NCBI RefSeq assembly: GCF_964340395.1
Contig: NC_135553.1
Location: 23,808,449 to 23,872,448, forward strand
From: Glandiceps talaboti
Taxonomy: Eukaryota; Hemichordata; Enteropneusta; Spengelidae
DNA length: 64,000 bases
Direction: 5' to 3'
The notes beneath the pieces were generated by a model. That model made no database searches. It was given only the letters and a program-made list of their open reading frames with translations, and was not told where the DNA came from. Positions 1 to 12,895 of the stretch are shown one piece after another (the first letter of the stretch is position 1; each line of letters begins with the position of its first letter). A program made the translations under genes and the position numbers.

Positions 1-1080
1 TAAGAAATTTCTTGCTTGTCTGTGATTAGAATGAGCTACTTATCAGTAATAAAGGATTGCGTTTCCCTATTTCGGATAACCGTTGGAAGAGTCCTGCTGT
101 GGTTCCATGGCGACCCTTCTACGGGTTTAAGAAACAACCTTTGCCAATAACAATTACAGAATATAACTTTGCTGCGTGAAACGGGTACAACGCGGGGCCT
201 CTGGGGTTTGATACGAATCATCCTTTCAAAACCTATCTTTTTATTAATTAATATAACACTGTTTTTGAAATTGCACCAATATTTTCCACGAAATAATTTT
301 CATACTTAATAGACAAGTCATATACTCGCAGGCTATTAGTCAATGTACGATCGATAGCCATGATCCCATCAGCATTAGTAAAAAAAAAATCGTTTAAAAA
401 CATTCTCTCTGCAAGAGAGCATAATTTATGTCAATTATCTGTGTACTTATTTGAGCAAAAATGCTAACATAGACACAAATGCCCATTAGGAATGTATATG
501 ATGTTTTGTTTGTTTGTTTGTTTGTTGTTTAGGGTTAACCTAGCGGTGTGACATTAAATTGAGATAACGTGGAACTACGTATACTGACACCTATCATGTA
601 TCTGTGTGATGATAAAGCAATGCAACAACGACATATATACGTTTCTCATGTGTGATGGACCAAGGAAGTACTATTTATAAATACACTATAGGATTGTAGC
701 CAATTTGTTGGTATAACCCCCCCCCCCCCCATTTGTTGAGTTGGTATACCCACTCCCCCATTTGTTAGTATAACAACGTGTGGTCGAATAATAGCCTGAC
801 GATAGGAGTGTCTGTGTGTCGAACACCTAAAATACATCCCACACTTACCCCTCTTAGATCACCATTCACCAATAAGTAAAAGCTCTAATTCACCATTCAC
901 CAGTAACTCCAGGTATCAATTCATGTTCATTTATATTAATGTAATTCACCATCCACTAGTAAATCTTGTGTAAATTCACCATTATCAGAAATACAGTTTT
1001 GTCATAGTTTGACAAGCCTTAGAATGTTAACATTAATTACATACAGTATATGGGTATGGAATGTACACCAGAGACGTGTA
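1..1080. other. noncoding sequence, no gene seen
   Basis: AT-rich sequence with no ORF that looks coding. It contains a C14 run (717-730), a short TTTG-type microsatellite near 506-525, and three loosely similar copies of a short AATTCACCATTCACC motif between about 859 and 985. Nothing else is recognised. Confidence 0.6.
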
Positions 1081-2215
1081 GACATGAGTTAGGTACCGGT
1101 CAATTTCTACTGCCTGGGGGAGAGGTTTTTCTATCGGGCCGACAAAAAGTCACTGACCCCCCCCCCCCCCCCCCCAGTAAAAAGAAAGAGGACTGACCAC
1201 ATATCGCTTATTTCTAAAACATTATGGCATCCCCTCCCATATCATATTTACATGGCGGGTATTTCATCGTAACTGATGAGAGTGGACGGCTTGCCTATGT
1301 CTCGCAAATACTTCATATATTAGCGCATAGCACAGATCACGTAATTAGCGACTACATAGGAATGAAATATTTTCTTAAAAGTTTACATGTAATATCATCT
1401 TGGCATTAAAAGTTAGGGGGAAACTTGGATGGGGAATATGTACATCTCTCATGGGAGTACTAGGGGTCTCTTCCTGGAAGCTCTGGATGTTTTGACTCTT
1501 TAAGACAAGTTTTACACTATTCAGACCTTTACGGGCAATAATTTTCAAGCTTTACAAGATACAAGAAGACAGCACCATCATATAACTAGCAACTAATTGG
1601 GTTTAAATGTTTTAAAAAAATAGACTAATAGCATCTTGAGGGTAAAAGGTAGGGAGGATCTTGAGACGAGGATACGTCCACCTCTCATCTCACTGGGGCA
1701 TACGCAAGTAATTTTGTGACTTTCTTGTCAATGCGCATAATATTTAGAGGTATGAATGCAATTTCATTTATTTTTATGGCAAAATAAACATAACGAAAAA
1801 AATTATCAACCTTTGCATGTACACTTTAAGAGTCTGTTAAGGCAATAATTTCACAGCTGTACAAGATAGTACCATCTAGAATTAGCAATTAATCTAGCTT
1901 TATACATCGGGTTAAAGTGTTCATGACAATTTTAATAACATCATGACAGTAAAATGTTGGCGCATCTGACTGTTGGTTGAATGAGTACCTCCTAGCAGAT
2001 CTGGAGTTTTTTGGCTCTATTAAGACAATTTTTAAGTTTTTCATAGCTTTTCAGGTAATAATTTCACAAATTCGAAAAGCTAAAGTTAACGTAAATTTCG
2101 CATGTCACGTAGCCAATTGTAATGTCTATAACATTGGTATATAGCGGCATTACTATTGCAGATGGTAAAGTCCCCTTGCTATGTTAGGGTGAGGTTTTTT
2201 TTTTTTTGTTTCTCA
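1081..2215 (+). repeat. dispersed repeat family A, copy 1
   Basis: This block aligns by eye with 20765-21530. Both contain a C homopolymer (C19 at 1157-1175 here) and then a TTCTAAAACAT segment about 40 bp downstream. Further on both contain CATGACAGTAAAA, TCTGATTGTTGGTTGAATG-like and GCAGATCTGGAG-like segments, and both end in GGTATA..GGCATTA near a GTAAAGTC. No transposase or RT frame is visible, so this is a nonautonomous or degraded element of unknown class. Boundaries are approximate. Confidence 0.6.
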
Positions 2216-3436
2216 TCTCCAATGGAATAGTCAGGCGGGTCGGGCGGGCGAAATAAAAAAAAAGGGGGCAAGAAAAAAAAAATGTATTTTTTCAGTTCCA
2301 TTCTCTGTCCTTTCTGTCCTGTTAGTCTCTATACAACTTCTTTTCTCTTCTCTTTATTGAATTCCTTGTTACAAGTCTCTTTCCTTCATTTTAGCAAGGT
2401 TGACAAGTCTGTAGAACAACTTTGTAAGAAGATGATTAAATACTTATCATCCTGATGGGTGTATATCTGTAGCCATGAACTATTGTGTGATTTTATCAGG
2501 AGTACTAATACATTCGTCGTATTACCCGGTAATCAAAGAGGCATTGCCATCGCTAACATTGTTTTCAAGTTATCCAATTTGAACTTTAGTATGTAACTTT
2601 TTGAAACACTTACGTGATTGTCATCAGTGTGCTAGATGAATTTTCATTTATATAAACCATTACTTCTGTGAAACATTTTTCTTCAGTGTGAACTTGTCAA
2701 AATAATCCACCAGATAACATGTCAAACATTTCTAGAACTCAGAACCCCTTTGGGATTTACTGTTTAAAAGTAATTAAAAGTAATAATGTAAACATCGGAA
2801 TGTCTTCAAAGGTCATGCATGTCATGGGTCATGAAACGCTATGGAGTCGGTCATTTCCCTAATAATACAACTGATTTAAAGCTAAAACTGGTCAAGAAAT
2901 TAGGAATGCAGTATGACTTTTACCAATTTTAAGCATAATTTTGAAAATGATGGAAATATTCTGAGCTATTATTACATTGCAGCAAAATGTACCGCGTGAC
3001 AGTATTAATTTTGAGCCCTGTCCCTCATCAAAGCTCAACGGCTTCTGCCATGATGAAAGACACATGCTGCTCTGACGTAACAAAGGGGTTGGGTGGGAGG
3101 GTGGGTGAGAGGGGGGGGGGGGGAGGGTTAGACGGCGGTGTTCTGCCAAGGTTTCCAAAAAGTGGGGACACAGGCCCCTTGGTTCCAAAAAGTGGTGTCA
3201 TTTGACAGGGAGTGAGGTCAATTATTATTGTTTATGAAATATTCATATAAATTATCTCAGACCACTATAGAGATACTGTGGTCTAAGATATTCCATTACG
3301 TATAGACCATTACCTAACAACATAAAAAAAAATCCATTCATAATAACAGTTCCCAGTAAGCTATTTTTTGAAAATTGTGTACTACACATTACACCTTACA
3401 AAAAGAAGGCAATTAAGATTATGTAATTTTAAATTT
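2216..3436. other. noncoding sequence with a poly-G repeat fragment
   Basis: No coding evidence. A G-rich segment at about 3080-3200 (G14 run, followed by two TTCCAAAAAGTGG copies) resembles the G/C-homopolymer pieces of the dispersed repeats elsewhere in the window, and probably derives from one of them. Confidence 0.45.
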
Positions 3437-3508
3437 TATATATATATACTCCGCTCTGCGTGCAGACGTATCGAGCACTGTACTACGGACAAATCTTACC
3501 ACTGACTT

Positions 3509-3510
<2 letters not shown>

Positions 3511-3594
<84 letters not shown>

Positions 3595-3617
3595 TATATA
3601 CATACATATATATATAC

Positions 3618-3693
<76 letters not shown>
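3511..3693. repeat. (TA)n microsatellite with CA/CATA interruptions
   Basis: About 180 bp of almost pure TA dinucleotide, interrupted near 3587-3635 by ACACACA and ACATACATA stretches. It is self-complementary and open in several frames as Ile-Tyr repeats, which have no coding meaning. Confidence 0.97.
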
Positions 3694-3696
<3 letters not shown>

Positions 3697-4940
3697 ATAT
3701 TGTTTAGAAAGATTGGACAGCCAGGTAGTCACAATTTTTAATCAATGAATAGCAGTGCTAAAATTTATAATTCCCTTTTTTCAGACAAGGACAATGAACA
3801 ACTTCAAAATAAGTCACAGTGAACATAATGATTGAATAAAAACTTTGAGAAATCCTAAACTTGTAACCACTTGTTTCATTTTTAAAATTGTTAGTACACT
3901 GCTGTGTTTATCATTCCCTCTTCAAATTCATAACATTTTGAAGAAAAAAAATCCCTGACTTTAAAAAGTACCAAATGTGAACGAAAAACTTACAAATAAT
4001 AGTCAAACAAACTTTAAAATAATTTATTTTTTTATTAATTAACCGTTACTGGCTGTGTATCATGATTTGGTCCTGCTATATCAAATGACAGCATAGTTAC
4101 GTACCGTAAACTTGCAATGATACGGAAAGCTGACATTAGGTGTCCTTGAAACTCAGAACTTGAATCTTTAACTAAAACTATCAACAAAGTCAAAGTTGGG
4201 ATGCTCTGTAAATATTACATTAATTGTTTTCTGATTTGCACAACAATTTCGTTCTTCATGTCTGACCGGGCGCACATGCATCGGCCGTCTATAGTGGCCA
4301 TGCCAGTGATTACGCATTGATTCAGTGCCCAACATTCACATGTGTCACTAGCACTGTCAACATCATGCAACACGATCCCCTAACACAGCTTTTTCGGAAT
4401 CAAAATACACATGTACTCATTTAATTTAACCCATCAACAAATGAAAATCACAACCTGTCCCATAAATTTGGTTCACGAAGGCTTCTGAGCTGTGGCATGG
4501 CAGATAGATGTTCCGGTAGCAAGTTCAGTGTTTCGCACACGTCAGTGATTAGGTCAGAGGTCACGACAGTGACAGTAGACAAAACATGTGACGAGAGCCG
4601 TCCATATCCATTTCGACGTCTTACCTAATATAATCCCTCTAATGTTTTAATTTGTAGATTAAGTTTATCAAAGTTGATCTTTTTGTGGCATTTTTTATGT
4701 TAACAATAGAACTGCGCGTTGTCACTGTATCTTATATGATGTCAACAAAACTTTCCCTTACGCAGTCAGTATACTTCTTGTGGGATTCACGTCGAGTCAG
4801 AGCCGAGCCTGGCCTGGTCCGGCCGTGGACTTACTAGTAGATAATTTTGATGTCTGCCGTAAAATGAATGCGCCAAAGCGACGCAAGGTGGGAAAATTAT
4901 TGCTTCATTTGTAATTTTAGGGGGGCCAATGTCGCAAGGT
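3694..4940. other. noncoding; possible 3' exon and polyadenylation signal near 3785-3845
   Basis: At 3776-3840 there is a pyrimidine-rich tract ending in an AG acceptor, a short open stretch ending in TGA, and then AATAAAA at about 3835. This could be the last exon of a + strand transcript, but the open stretch is only about a dozen codons, so this is weak. The segment 4250-4860 is richer in CpG than its surroundings. No ORF is convincing. Confidence 0.25.
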
Positions 4941-5115
4941 CGTGGCCTCGCCAGAACTGGCCTAAGACGCCATGGGGAATCTTACAATTTTGCTGTGCTC
5001 AGGGGTCGGTCGGAAATAAAAAAACTTTTTTTTTTCTGATGTCGGAGCTGCAAATTAGGGTCGGTCGGGAGATGAGAAACAGAAAAATAAAAAGGGCCGC
5101 CCTTAGAGAATTTAG
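4941..5115 (+). repeat. GGTCGGTCGG-type dispersed repeat fragment
   Basis: Two GGTCGGTCGG motifs (near 5006 and 5060) flank an A/T homopolymer tract, and the block ends in GGGAGATGAGAAAC. The reverse complement of that end (GTTTCTCATCTCC) occurs at about 2208-2220 beside another GGGTCGGGCGGG motif. This points to inverted copies of one dispersed family. Confidence 0.4.
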
Positions 5116-7200
5116 GTGCTCATACCCACTGTGCTAACAGCGCAGTGTTGTGTCAGGTGACTGACACATGAATAACGCCCTCAACGATGACCAAGGACTA
5201 CGATACGAAAAAGCTTGACTTTAAATTTCACACCTGTAGTTGGGCCGTTGAGTCGCAAAGCCTTATCTTGATACCTAAATCCTGGACAAATATATTATCG
5301 GGATTGTACCTACCTATTAACTGTGCTAATAGCGATTTTTAGGTAAGACTACTTTCGTTTGTTAGGAAATACACAATTATTAGTTTTACGTGCACAGTTT
5401 TGATTTGTGGTTGAGTATAACACTCCCACTGGTTGTGCAGACGGCAAAATGTTTTTCACTGAAAAATTCTGTAATTTTGATAGCGTGGTTGCTAGACGAC
5501 TGAATGCTACCGGAATTTCGTGCTTATTATGATTAGTGTTAGCCCAAAGAATTTCTACTATATAATAAACTCCCCACTTGTTTTGAAGTCCCCGTCCAAA
5601 CTAGCATGTTTTGAAAAAAAAATCACCTACTTCACTTCACCATGGAAGTATAGCCATGTTTGAGTTTCCCGCCCATGTGGCGTGAGCGAAAGGCCACGCC
5701 ACGTCACGCGTCACTGCAGGGTTGATAGGAGTGCAGAAGTTGTCGATCCTTGCTATCTATTCCAGCTCACCTTCTCGTTGTTTAAATCAAACTTTATTTA
5801 GTCGTATTTTCTGCAGTTACAGCAAAATTCAAGTAAATTTTGAGAGGGCTGAAGCAAAAACTTTCCTTTTTTCAGTGCAAAACATTCTTTGAATAAATTA
5901 GCACAGCACTGAATAAATTAAATACTCAGTTGTAGCTAGTCCTGCTTGTATACCACTGACAGACAACTAAGAAGATATACTTGTCTGTGTGCATACGGAG
6001 TATAGTCTGGGACTCGATTCTGACAGTTGTCCCGCCATTTAGGGTTTATAGGGTTGTGTCAGTAATATAGACCCGTGCACCGTCTGCAAGCAGGACTAAG
6101 TTGTAGCTCCAAATTCTTTATGACCATCTAAAGTGTACCTATCAAAATAATTTGCTCGTGTTTATGTACATTGAAACCAAAATTACAGGTAAATAAAAAT
6201 ATTTTCTCTTCTTAATAAAATGATTAGTAAATTCATTCAATTCTATCCCACTGAGAGTAGGTGCATTTATTTTAGTTTCATTTAAAGTTTTCACAATTTT
6301 GTTATAGTATGGTAGTAAGCCACCTTCCCTGTCATTGATCCAGGAATGAGTGTTAATCAGGTGACTGACACATGACATGCACCGTCAACAAGGATCAAGG
6401 ATTGAGTTGCAATGATGTCAACAAAACAGAACACATCTGGCTATTGAGCTACAAGGATGTCTTGATTACGACCACCTACAAGTTTGGATTGCAAATTGAG
6501 ACTCATAGCTGTACATCAGGACAAAGATGTTACCTCAATTGTAGGTTACCTACCTAACAACAATTACCTTAGGTAAGACATCTTTATGTTAGGAGAAAAC
6601 ACAAACAACTCAGTTATGGGGATATGATACATGTACACAGTGCAGTGAGTGGTAGTAAGTGCCTAAAACAAGACAAGTGTAATACTACATTCCCTCTAGT
6701 ATAAGCTAGTAAAGAAAAAGACATTCACCCTTCAGTGCATAGACAACTAATTAACAATGTAATGTAGTGGTCAACTGTGTTTCAGTTTGATCTATTACCT
6801 GCCCCTACATCTGACCAATTCTCATTGACAAGTAATGTTCAGATGTAGGGGTAAACCAAGACCATGTAGCATAACCAAAAGTGGAAGGTAATATACCAGT
6901 TGAATAACTAGCCACCCATTACACAGGATTTTCATCAAATTGAGGTAATTAAAGAGACTGATCAATCTCTTGTCATCATGTGGTAGGCTGGTTGAAGATT
7001 TGTTCACGACTGCAAAAGACCATTGAACTTGCATGTAGCCTATCTACTATTGATGATAGCAGGTCATCCTGTCACAGAGTTACTGTAAGGCAGCTATATG
7101 TATTTCTGATCATCATGATACAAGTACACAGGCAACCAACAGAAAACTCCAACTGAATAATATCTGACCCAAATCTCTCAAAAGTGCATATTATTCTTCA
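5116..7200. other. noncoding with a diverged direct duplication
   Basis: The 18-mer CAGGTGACTGACACATGA occurs at 5154 and 6358, followed in both places by a similar 25-bp segment (CCxTCAACxAxGAxCAAGGA). Around 5300 and 6545 both copies are also followed by similar TTAGGTAAGAC-type sequence. I read this as an old duplication about 1.2 kb apart. The small ORFs here look accidental. Confidence 0.4.
6802..6851. repeat. perfect 13-bp inverted repeat (hairpin)
   Basis: CCCCTACATCTGA at 6802-6814 is perfectly complementary to 6839-6851, with a 24-nt loop. No associated gene or terminator context is visible. Confidence 0.7.
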
Positions 7201-7218
7201 TCAAGAAACATTTTTTGA

Positions 7219-7327
7219 AGGATTGAAGAATGCAACAGGATTTAGGAATGAAAAAGGATTTAGGAATGCAAAAGGATTGAAGAATGCAACAGGATTTAGG
7301 AATGCAAAAGGATTTAGGAATGCAAAA
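7219..7327 (+). repeat. 18-bp minisatellite, six units
   Basis: Six tandem units of the type GGATTTAGGAATGCAAAA. Two unit types (GGATTGAAGAATGCAACA and GGATTTAGGAATGCAAAA) alternate so that three units form a 54-bp higher-order block present twice. The length is a multiple of three, so the array stays open in several frames, which explains the small ORFs on both strands. Confidence 0.9.
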
Positions 7328-8505
7328 GCGCCGACAGTTGTTGACTACCAAGCGACGATAAATGTACATGTCAATAATTTCTATACATATAAGTTTTAAT
7401 GTTAATCTTTTAAATTTGTTTGTCCTTTCAGGTAAAAGGATATGGATGCATCAATGAATGAATCAAGACATTTCAAGCATCTTTCACAAAATTGACAGCA
7501 ACCTGAAAGCAGATGAAGATAAGTTCTGCTAATTGTTACATTTGGGATTCCCAATCATTAATGCTTTGCTCTAAGTCAGACAATCACTAGATGTTGGAAT
7601 TATCTGATTACTATATGCATGTAATGATTATCAACTGGAGTTATGTCTCAACCATTACCTTCTGTTCAGGTCAGATAGGAGTAACTTTCAAGTTTAAACA
7701 TGGCAGTTGACAGCTCTTAAGTTGTACAGTACAGTGTATTTTTCAAATATTCTTTTACATTAATTTGCTAAAAGCACACAGTGGAACACAAGCAAATATG
7801 TCTAAACAGCGAAATCTTTGAAAACTGAAAAACAATAGATGATGTTTAAATTTCATATTCAGAAATTGTTGATGTGCATATATAATTATTATTCAGGTTG
7901 GTTTGCATGATGCAACACCTGGATGGCTGCATACAATAAAAAGAATGAAAGAAATTTCAACAAATGTGGTAGATATACCCATCCTCTGTCCTTTGCATTT
8001 TGACCGATACATTTTACCTCTCCTTGCAAAATCGAATTCCATTGAGAACAAATGAACATGTAATTGGCTAGAAAGATGCAGTGAAATGAATACAAATTTC
8101 ACCAGTCATGTAGCATATTATTTTGAGTGTGACATGAAAGTTAATGACATGAACAGAGAGACAGATATGCATTGGATGTAGGGCATTATTGGGGCAATAC
8201 TTTGATAGTTGCCTTTGAAGACATTGGAATAAGAAGACATATATGACCAACTCTTTCACACTTAATCATGCACAGCATTTCAAAGACCTTCCACAACTTC
8301 ACCATGGATGCACCATGCACAGCCTGATGATAACATATGTTATGTAAGGCATCAGATGTTGATCACTTTGGGTAAACCTTTTTGGATGCAAGTGTGCAAA
8401 AGAACCAAACACCATGAAGTCCAGTAAGAAAATGTAATAATACATTCTGTGTTGTCAATAAGTTCTGACAGGCCTACAGTTTATATAAATATATCACCCT
8501 CTGAT
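7328..8505. other. noncoding, nothing recognised
   Basis: No coding signature, no repeat shared with the rest of the window, and no RNA gene. A pyrimidine tract ending in CAG near 7420-7432 could be a splice acceptor, but no exon follows it convincingly. Confidence 0.5.
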
Positions 8506-8790
8506 TTGTATTGTTGGTTGGTTTGTTTGTTTGTTTGTTTGTTTGTTGGTTGGTCGGTTGGTTGGTTGGTCAGTTGGTCGGTCAGTTGGTCTGTTGAGGT
8601 GGTCAGTTGGTTGATTGATATTTTTATCTAGGTTGGTTTGTTGTCTGCATTAGTTTGTTGTCATTTATTATCTTGTTTATAGGTGTTTGGTAAGTTGGTT
8701 GGTCCTTTGAGTTTGTTGGTTTGTTGTCTAGCTGGTTAGTTGGTTTGCTTGTCAAGTTCATTTATTTGTTGGTTGGTTTTGTGGGTCACA
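8506..8790 (+). repeat. GTTT/GGTT simple-repeat tract
   Basis: Degenerate array of GTTT and GGTT tetranucleotides, densest at 8510-8610, fading to scattered GTTGGTTGG motifs by about 8790. It is a low-complexity microsatellite with no coding content. Confidence 0.85.
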
Positions 8791-10085
8791 AATATTGTTG
8801 TACATCAATGATGCATTGAATTGGATTAGAGGGTGCTGTGACTATGTACACCATGGGTTGGTCAAAACTCACCCGGATAACACAAAATGTACAGTTGCAT
8901 TTTCTTTTTTGGCCTCTGTGATGTGTGGTTCTTCTGTTCACTTCAATGAAAAAATGTTTATTCAAACTGATCAAAATCTGACACAGATATGTTGTCCATC
9001 AGGTCAGACCATACAAATTGAGGGGGTAACCATACTGGTGAAGTTATGGAAGGGTTAAATGAACTGATGTGACTGATTCAGTGTGAACGAGTTTGTCACA
9101 TTGCCATCTCTTTCCGATATGTCATCAATGGTAACTGTCAATGCATTGAAACAGTAATGTCATATTTCCTATATATATCTGTCTCAATGTTCATGACATG
9201 AACTTTCACCTGATACACCCAAGGTAACATGCTCCATGATCGATGAAATTCATATTTATTTCACCATATCTTTTTTTGCCAATTTCATGTTTATTTTTTG
9301 TCAATGCAGTTAGATTTTACATTGAAAAGTGAAAAGTACTGGTGACAATGCAAAGGATGAAGTATGCATATATCTACAACATTTGTAGCCATTTCTTTGT
9401 TTCATTTAGCAATGCAGCCATCCATGTGTTGGTCCATGTGAACAGAAGTGAGTACTTCATTAACTGTTTCCCATTGTCTAGCCAGAGTTACTGATCAATC
9501 TCAAAGTATTGATCATAATTTGCATACTGGTCTGCAGACTTTTTTTTAAATTCACAAACCACTGTCATATTCTTTGTTCATAAGTTGCAATATGCTGTCT
9601 GCAAGGTGAGTTGTTTTCACTCTCTGTCCAGCTTTGCAAAGCACGACAGATTTTTGCATTAGCGATTCAAGTGCAACTTTCCCGACTTGGTGAGCCAGCA
9701 AGTTGGGTGTCATAAAAATTGTTTGCATCTCTAAAACTATTTGCAATGTCGCTGATAATGGGTCAGTAAAACTGATAACAACTGATATGACATTAGTGGC
9801 TTCACACTTAGATATTTAATTGAGCTTAGTTTTGCCTGATGTGTTATGTAATTGTGCTTTATCACAATTGCCAACAAACATTCAGTGATAAGAAACCTAA
9901 GAAACCCCATTTCCTTAGGTAATGGCTCGATTCTGTAACGGTGTTCATCTTGTGTGAATTGCCACCTGGGCAGCATGATATTTTGAAGATATTGGTGAAA
10001 TCCATTATGCTCATCAGTTATAAACTAATGTCCAAGACAGAATAGTAATCTGGAGATAATCAATGATTAGTTAGAATCAATTTAT
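8791..10085. other. noncoding, nothing recognised
   Basis: Short ORFs on both strands (up to 87 codons) lack any recognisable domain and overlap each other. No shared repeat was detected by eye. Confidence 0.45.
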
Positions 10086-10185
10086 TGTATGACCATGACA
10101 TATTTCTCTCTCTTTCTGATCATGCAGACAAGACAACAAAATATTGGTTACAGTTGCTGCAGAAATACAATCACAGACATCGGTC

Positions 10186-10430
10186 CATCACCAAGAACAT
10201 GTCACCGTCCACAGCAGAGTAAATATTGTACAGAAGGAGGAAGAAGTCAAGACTACAATGTACCATTGTATCACCAAGAACACTTGTCGCAATCCACCAC
10301 AAGGTGTGAATATTGTGCAGGAAGAGGAAGAAGTCAAGTCTACCAGTTACATCACCAAGAACACTCTTCGCAATCCACTGCAGTATTAATGTTGTACAGG
10401 AAGAGGAAGAAGTCTACCAGTTACTTTCAG
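10186..10430 (+). repeat. approximately 80-bp tandem repeat, three units; possibly exonic
   Basis: Three units begin with TCACCAAGAACA at about 10188, 10271 and 10351 and contain GGAAGAGGAAGAAGTC. Two + strand frames are open across it (123 and 81 codons). It is preceded by a CATGCAG acceptor-like site near 10129 and followed by a TCTTGGTAAGAAT donor-like site near 10450, so an exon or noncoding RNA exon is possible. The frames encode only repetitive, low-complexity peptides with no known domain. Confidence 0.5.
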
Positions 10431-10469
10431 GGTTGGTCAGCTTGTCTTGGTAAGAATTAACAGTCTTTA

Positions 10470-12045
10470 ACATCTCCAAGTCATTTGGAAGACTATGTAG
10501 CATTTGCGCCAACAACGACATGTATTAAATGAGTGACCTAGAACATAGGTAGTCTTTTAAGAACCAGAAGCTGTAAAATGAACAACTTATATTTCATAAT
10601 TATTGTTCATATTGTCAACTTTCATGTGAAGCATGTATTTATAATTTGTCAACAAATCCATGCCCAATTCAGGATTGTTTATCAAAAATCAAATACAGTA
10701 TCATCAACAATAATTAGTAAACAATTACTAAATTCAGCCATTGAAAGGATAAACTCTTTCCAGTGAGTTCCCTCAAGTATAACTGCCCCCTCCTCTCTCA
10801 AATAACATGTATTTGACAAACAAAAAACAGATATGACAGCTACTGGGGTATAAGTATTTGAGATTTCTTTTTAAAAGTCATACTGGCTTGAAGCCTTTGT
10901 GGGTTACCTGGTATATAGACACTATAGGGAACATACAATGTACATGTAGGTGTTATGGACTCATTGATTCTGAGAAATTTCATAATTTGTGAAAATCACT
11001 GTTACTGTATCCTAAAAAACACCTCAATCTGTCTCTCTAATTATTCTTAGGGTTATTAAGCAAAGCCCTACTCCCCTGCTGTTGCCACTGTCTTTTACTG
11101 AGACTTGGTCTGAAGATGAGGGACCTATGTGAACTCATAAACTTCTGTAGTGTGTGTGCGTGCGTGCGTGTGTGTGTGTGTGTGAATAACTTAAAACTTG
11201 AAATCACTGGACCTACTGCTTAAGCAGGTGTATTTGTTTCGGTGTTACTTGGGTGTCTTCTTTAAATTATTACAAAATTATTAAGTACAAATTGACTATG
11301 CCGTAGATGTTAATAAGGTAAAACAAAGACTTCAAGTTAACCCAAGACACAGCTTAGTTGGTATGTCTGGTACTAGACTGCAATAATCTATTTGGTATAA
11401 TAAAGAATTAGATGATTACCTGTTTTGATGAAAGATGATGTACAAATTGAGTGGAAAAATGTGATATCTGATAGGAGGCTTGCACCCTAAAATGGCTGTC
11501 AGATTCATGTATTTATTGGGGTGTCCAGCGAGTCTTAAAGTGCACATTAATGGCTACATTACAAAATGGGGACAAGAGAAACACTGCAGCCACCACAATC
11601 ACCATACTCCTAGCAACATGTTGATAAATTGATATTGGTGTCAAAAGCAGTGAGAATAATTGGGTATTATTCTTATGTATGTAATCCCCAGCAATCATAA
11701 TGGCACATGCAACTTTAAACTTTGCAGTTATATCAACTGACATAATTAATTTCAGTACAGAAATTGCGATACAATGTCACTTAATTAATGCCATCTTGTT
11801 ATATTCTAAAACTACTTCTAAAACAAATGCCTTCTCACTCATCTGATTATGGAGAATATTTGCTGAGCAGTTGCATATAAAATAGGAATTGCTAGTCCTA
11901 ATTATTGAGAATTTGAATATCATTATTATCATTTCATTATAATTGAAGAATACCTAACCCATACAAATCTCCATTGTATTTATTTGGTAGACTTTGTTGC
12001 CCAGTCCCTTTGCATATGCTTTAATCACATCTAGTTTAGGCACCT
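10470..12045. other. noncoding with a TG microsatellite
   Basis: No gene recognised. A TGTG/TGCG microsatellite lies at about 11151-11183. The remainder is AT-rich unique sequence with accidental ORFs of at most 76 codons. Confidence 0.45.
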
Positions 12046-12080
12046 AACACTAACCCTAACCCTAACCATTAACCATTAAC
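12046..12080 (+). repeat. short interstitial telomere-like repeat
   Basis: A run of CTAACCCTAACCCTAACC followed by ATTAACCATTAACC variants. This is the CCCTAA (TTAGGG) metazoan telomere motif with degeneration. Only about five units are present. Confidence 0.7.
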
Positions 12081-12349
12081 CATACTAATCTCTAACCATA
12101 TCTGTAAAGACTAACACAAACTAACTTTGCATGATTGTAAAGCTTATGCAAAGAAAAAAGCAACTTGGTCTGCCATTTTAATATAATGATTATTTTTGGG
12201 ATATAATTATTGTTAACATATGTTTTGTATCATCGTGTTATTTTTAATTGTACTCAAAGCTTTGATAGAGATTAGAATCCCTATGGGTACCAGAATAGTT
12301 ATACCATCTTGGTGGTGGGGTGGGGGGGGGGTGAGATAGATATGCATCT

Positions 12350-12895
12350 TTTATTGAGGCAGTTATACATTGATTAGGGGAACACAAGTACTACTTTCAT
12401 GAGGGGAATACCTATAGAACTATACTTTTATGAGGAGACAACTACATGTTACTTTCATGGTGGAACAAGTATACTAATTTTATGAGGGGGGGATCAGTTA
12501 TACTTCACTTTGGGGGACTACTTTCCTTGTATACACTTATCACTACTTTATGAGGAACAGCTGAACTTTACTGTAAGATAAAGGGAACAGCAATAATTTA
12601 CTATTATGATTGAACAGCTATGCTACATTTACGGGGGGGGGGGGGGTCACTTATACTTTGATTGGGACAGATGTTGCTATTGGGGAAACAGTTATACTTT
12701 AACAGTTTAAATTTAATTCTGTGAGAGAACAGATTTACTACTGTTATGGGGGCAGTTATACTTCACTTTTATGAGGACCCCTACACTCTCTTGTATAGAG
12801 CAACAATTGTTATGGCAGATGCACTTTATTTTTATAAGCGAAACATCTATGAGTGATACTTAGTCTTACAGGGGAACTAGTACGCTTTACTTTCA
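12350..12895 (+). repeat. degenerate flank of the 27-bp minisatellite
   Basis: Scattered GGGGAACA..TATACTT and TTTATGAGGGG motifs at irregular spacing recall the 27-bp unit of the array that follows but are much more diverged. It also holds a G13 run near 12635. It probably represents the old, eroded edge of the array. Confidence 0.6.

Noticed and set aside
3419-3741. Ile-Tyr repeat ORFs
   Set aside because: Translation of a (TA)n microsatellite.
6142-6378. 78-codon minus-strand ORF
   Set aside because: It looks superficially protein-like but has no recognised motif, promoter, splice or conservation evidence in this window.
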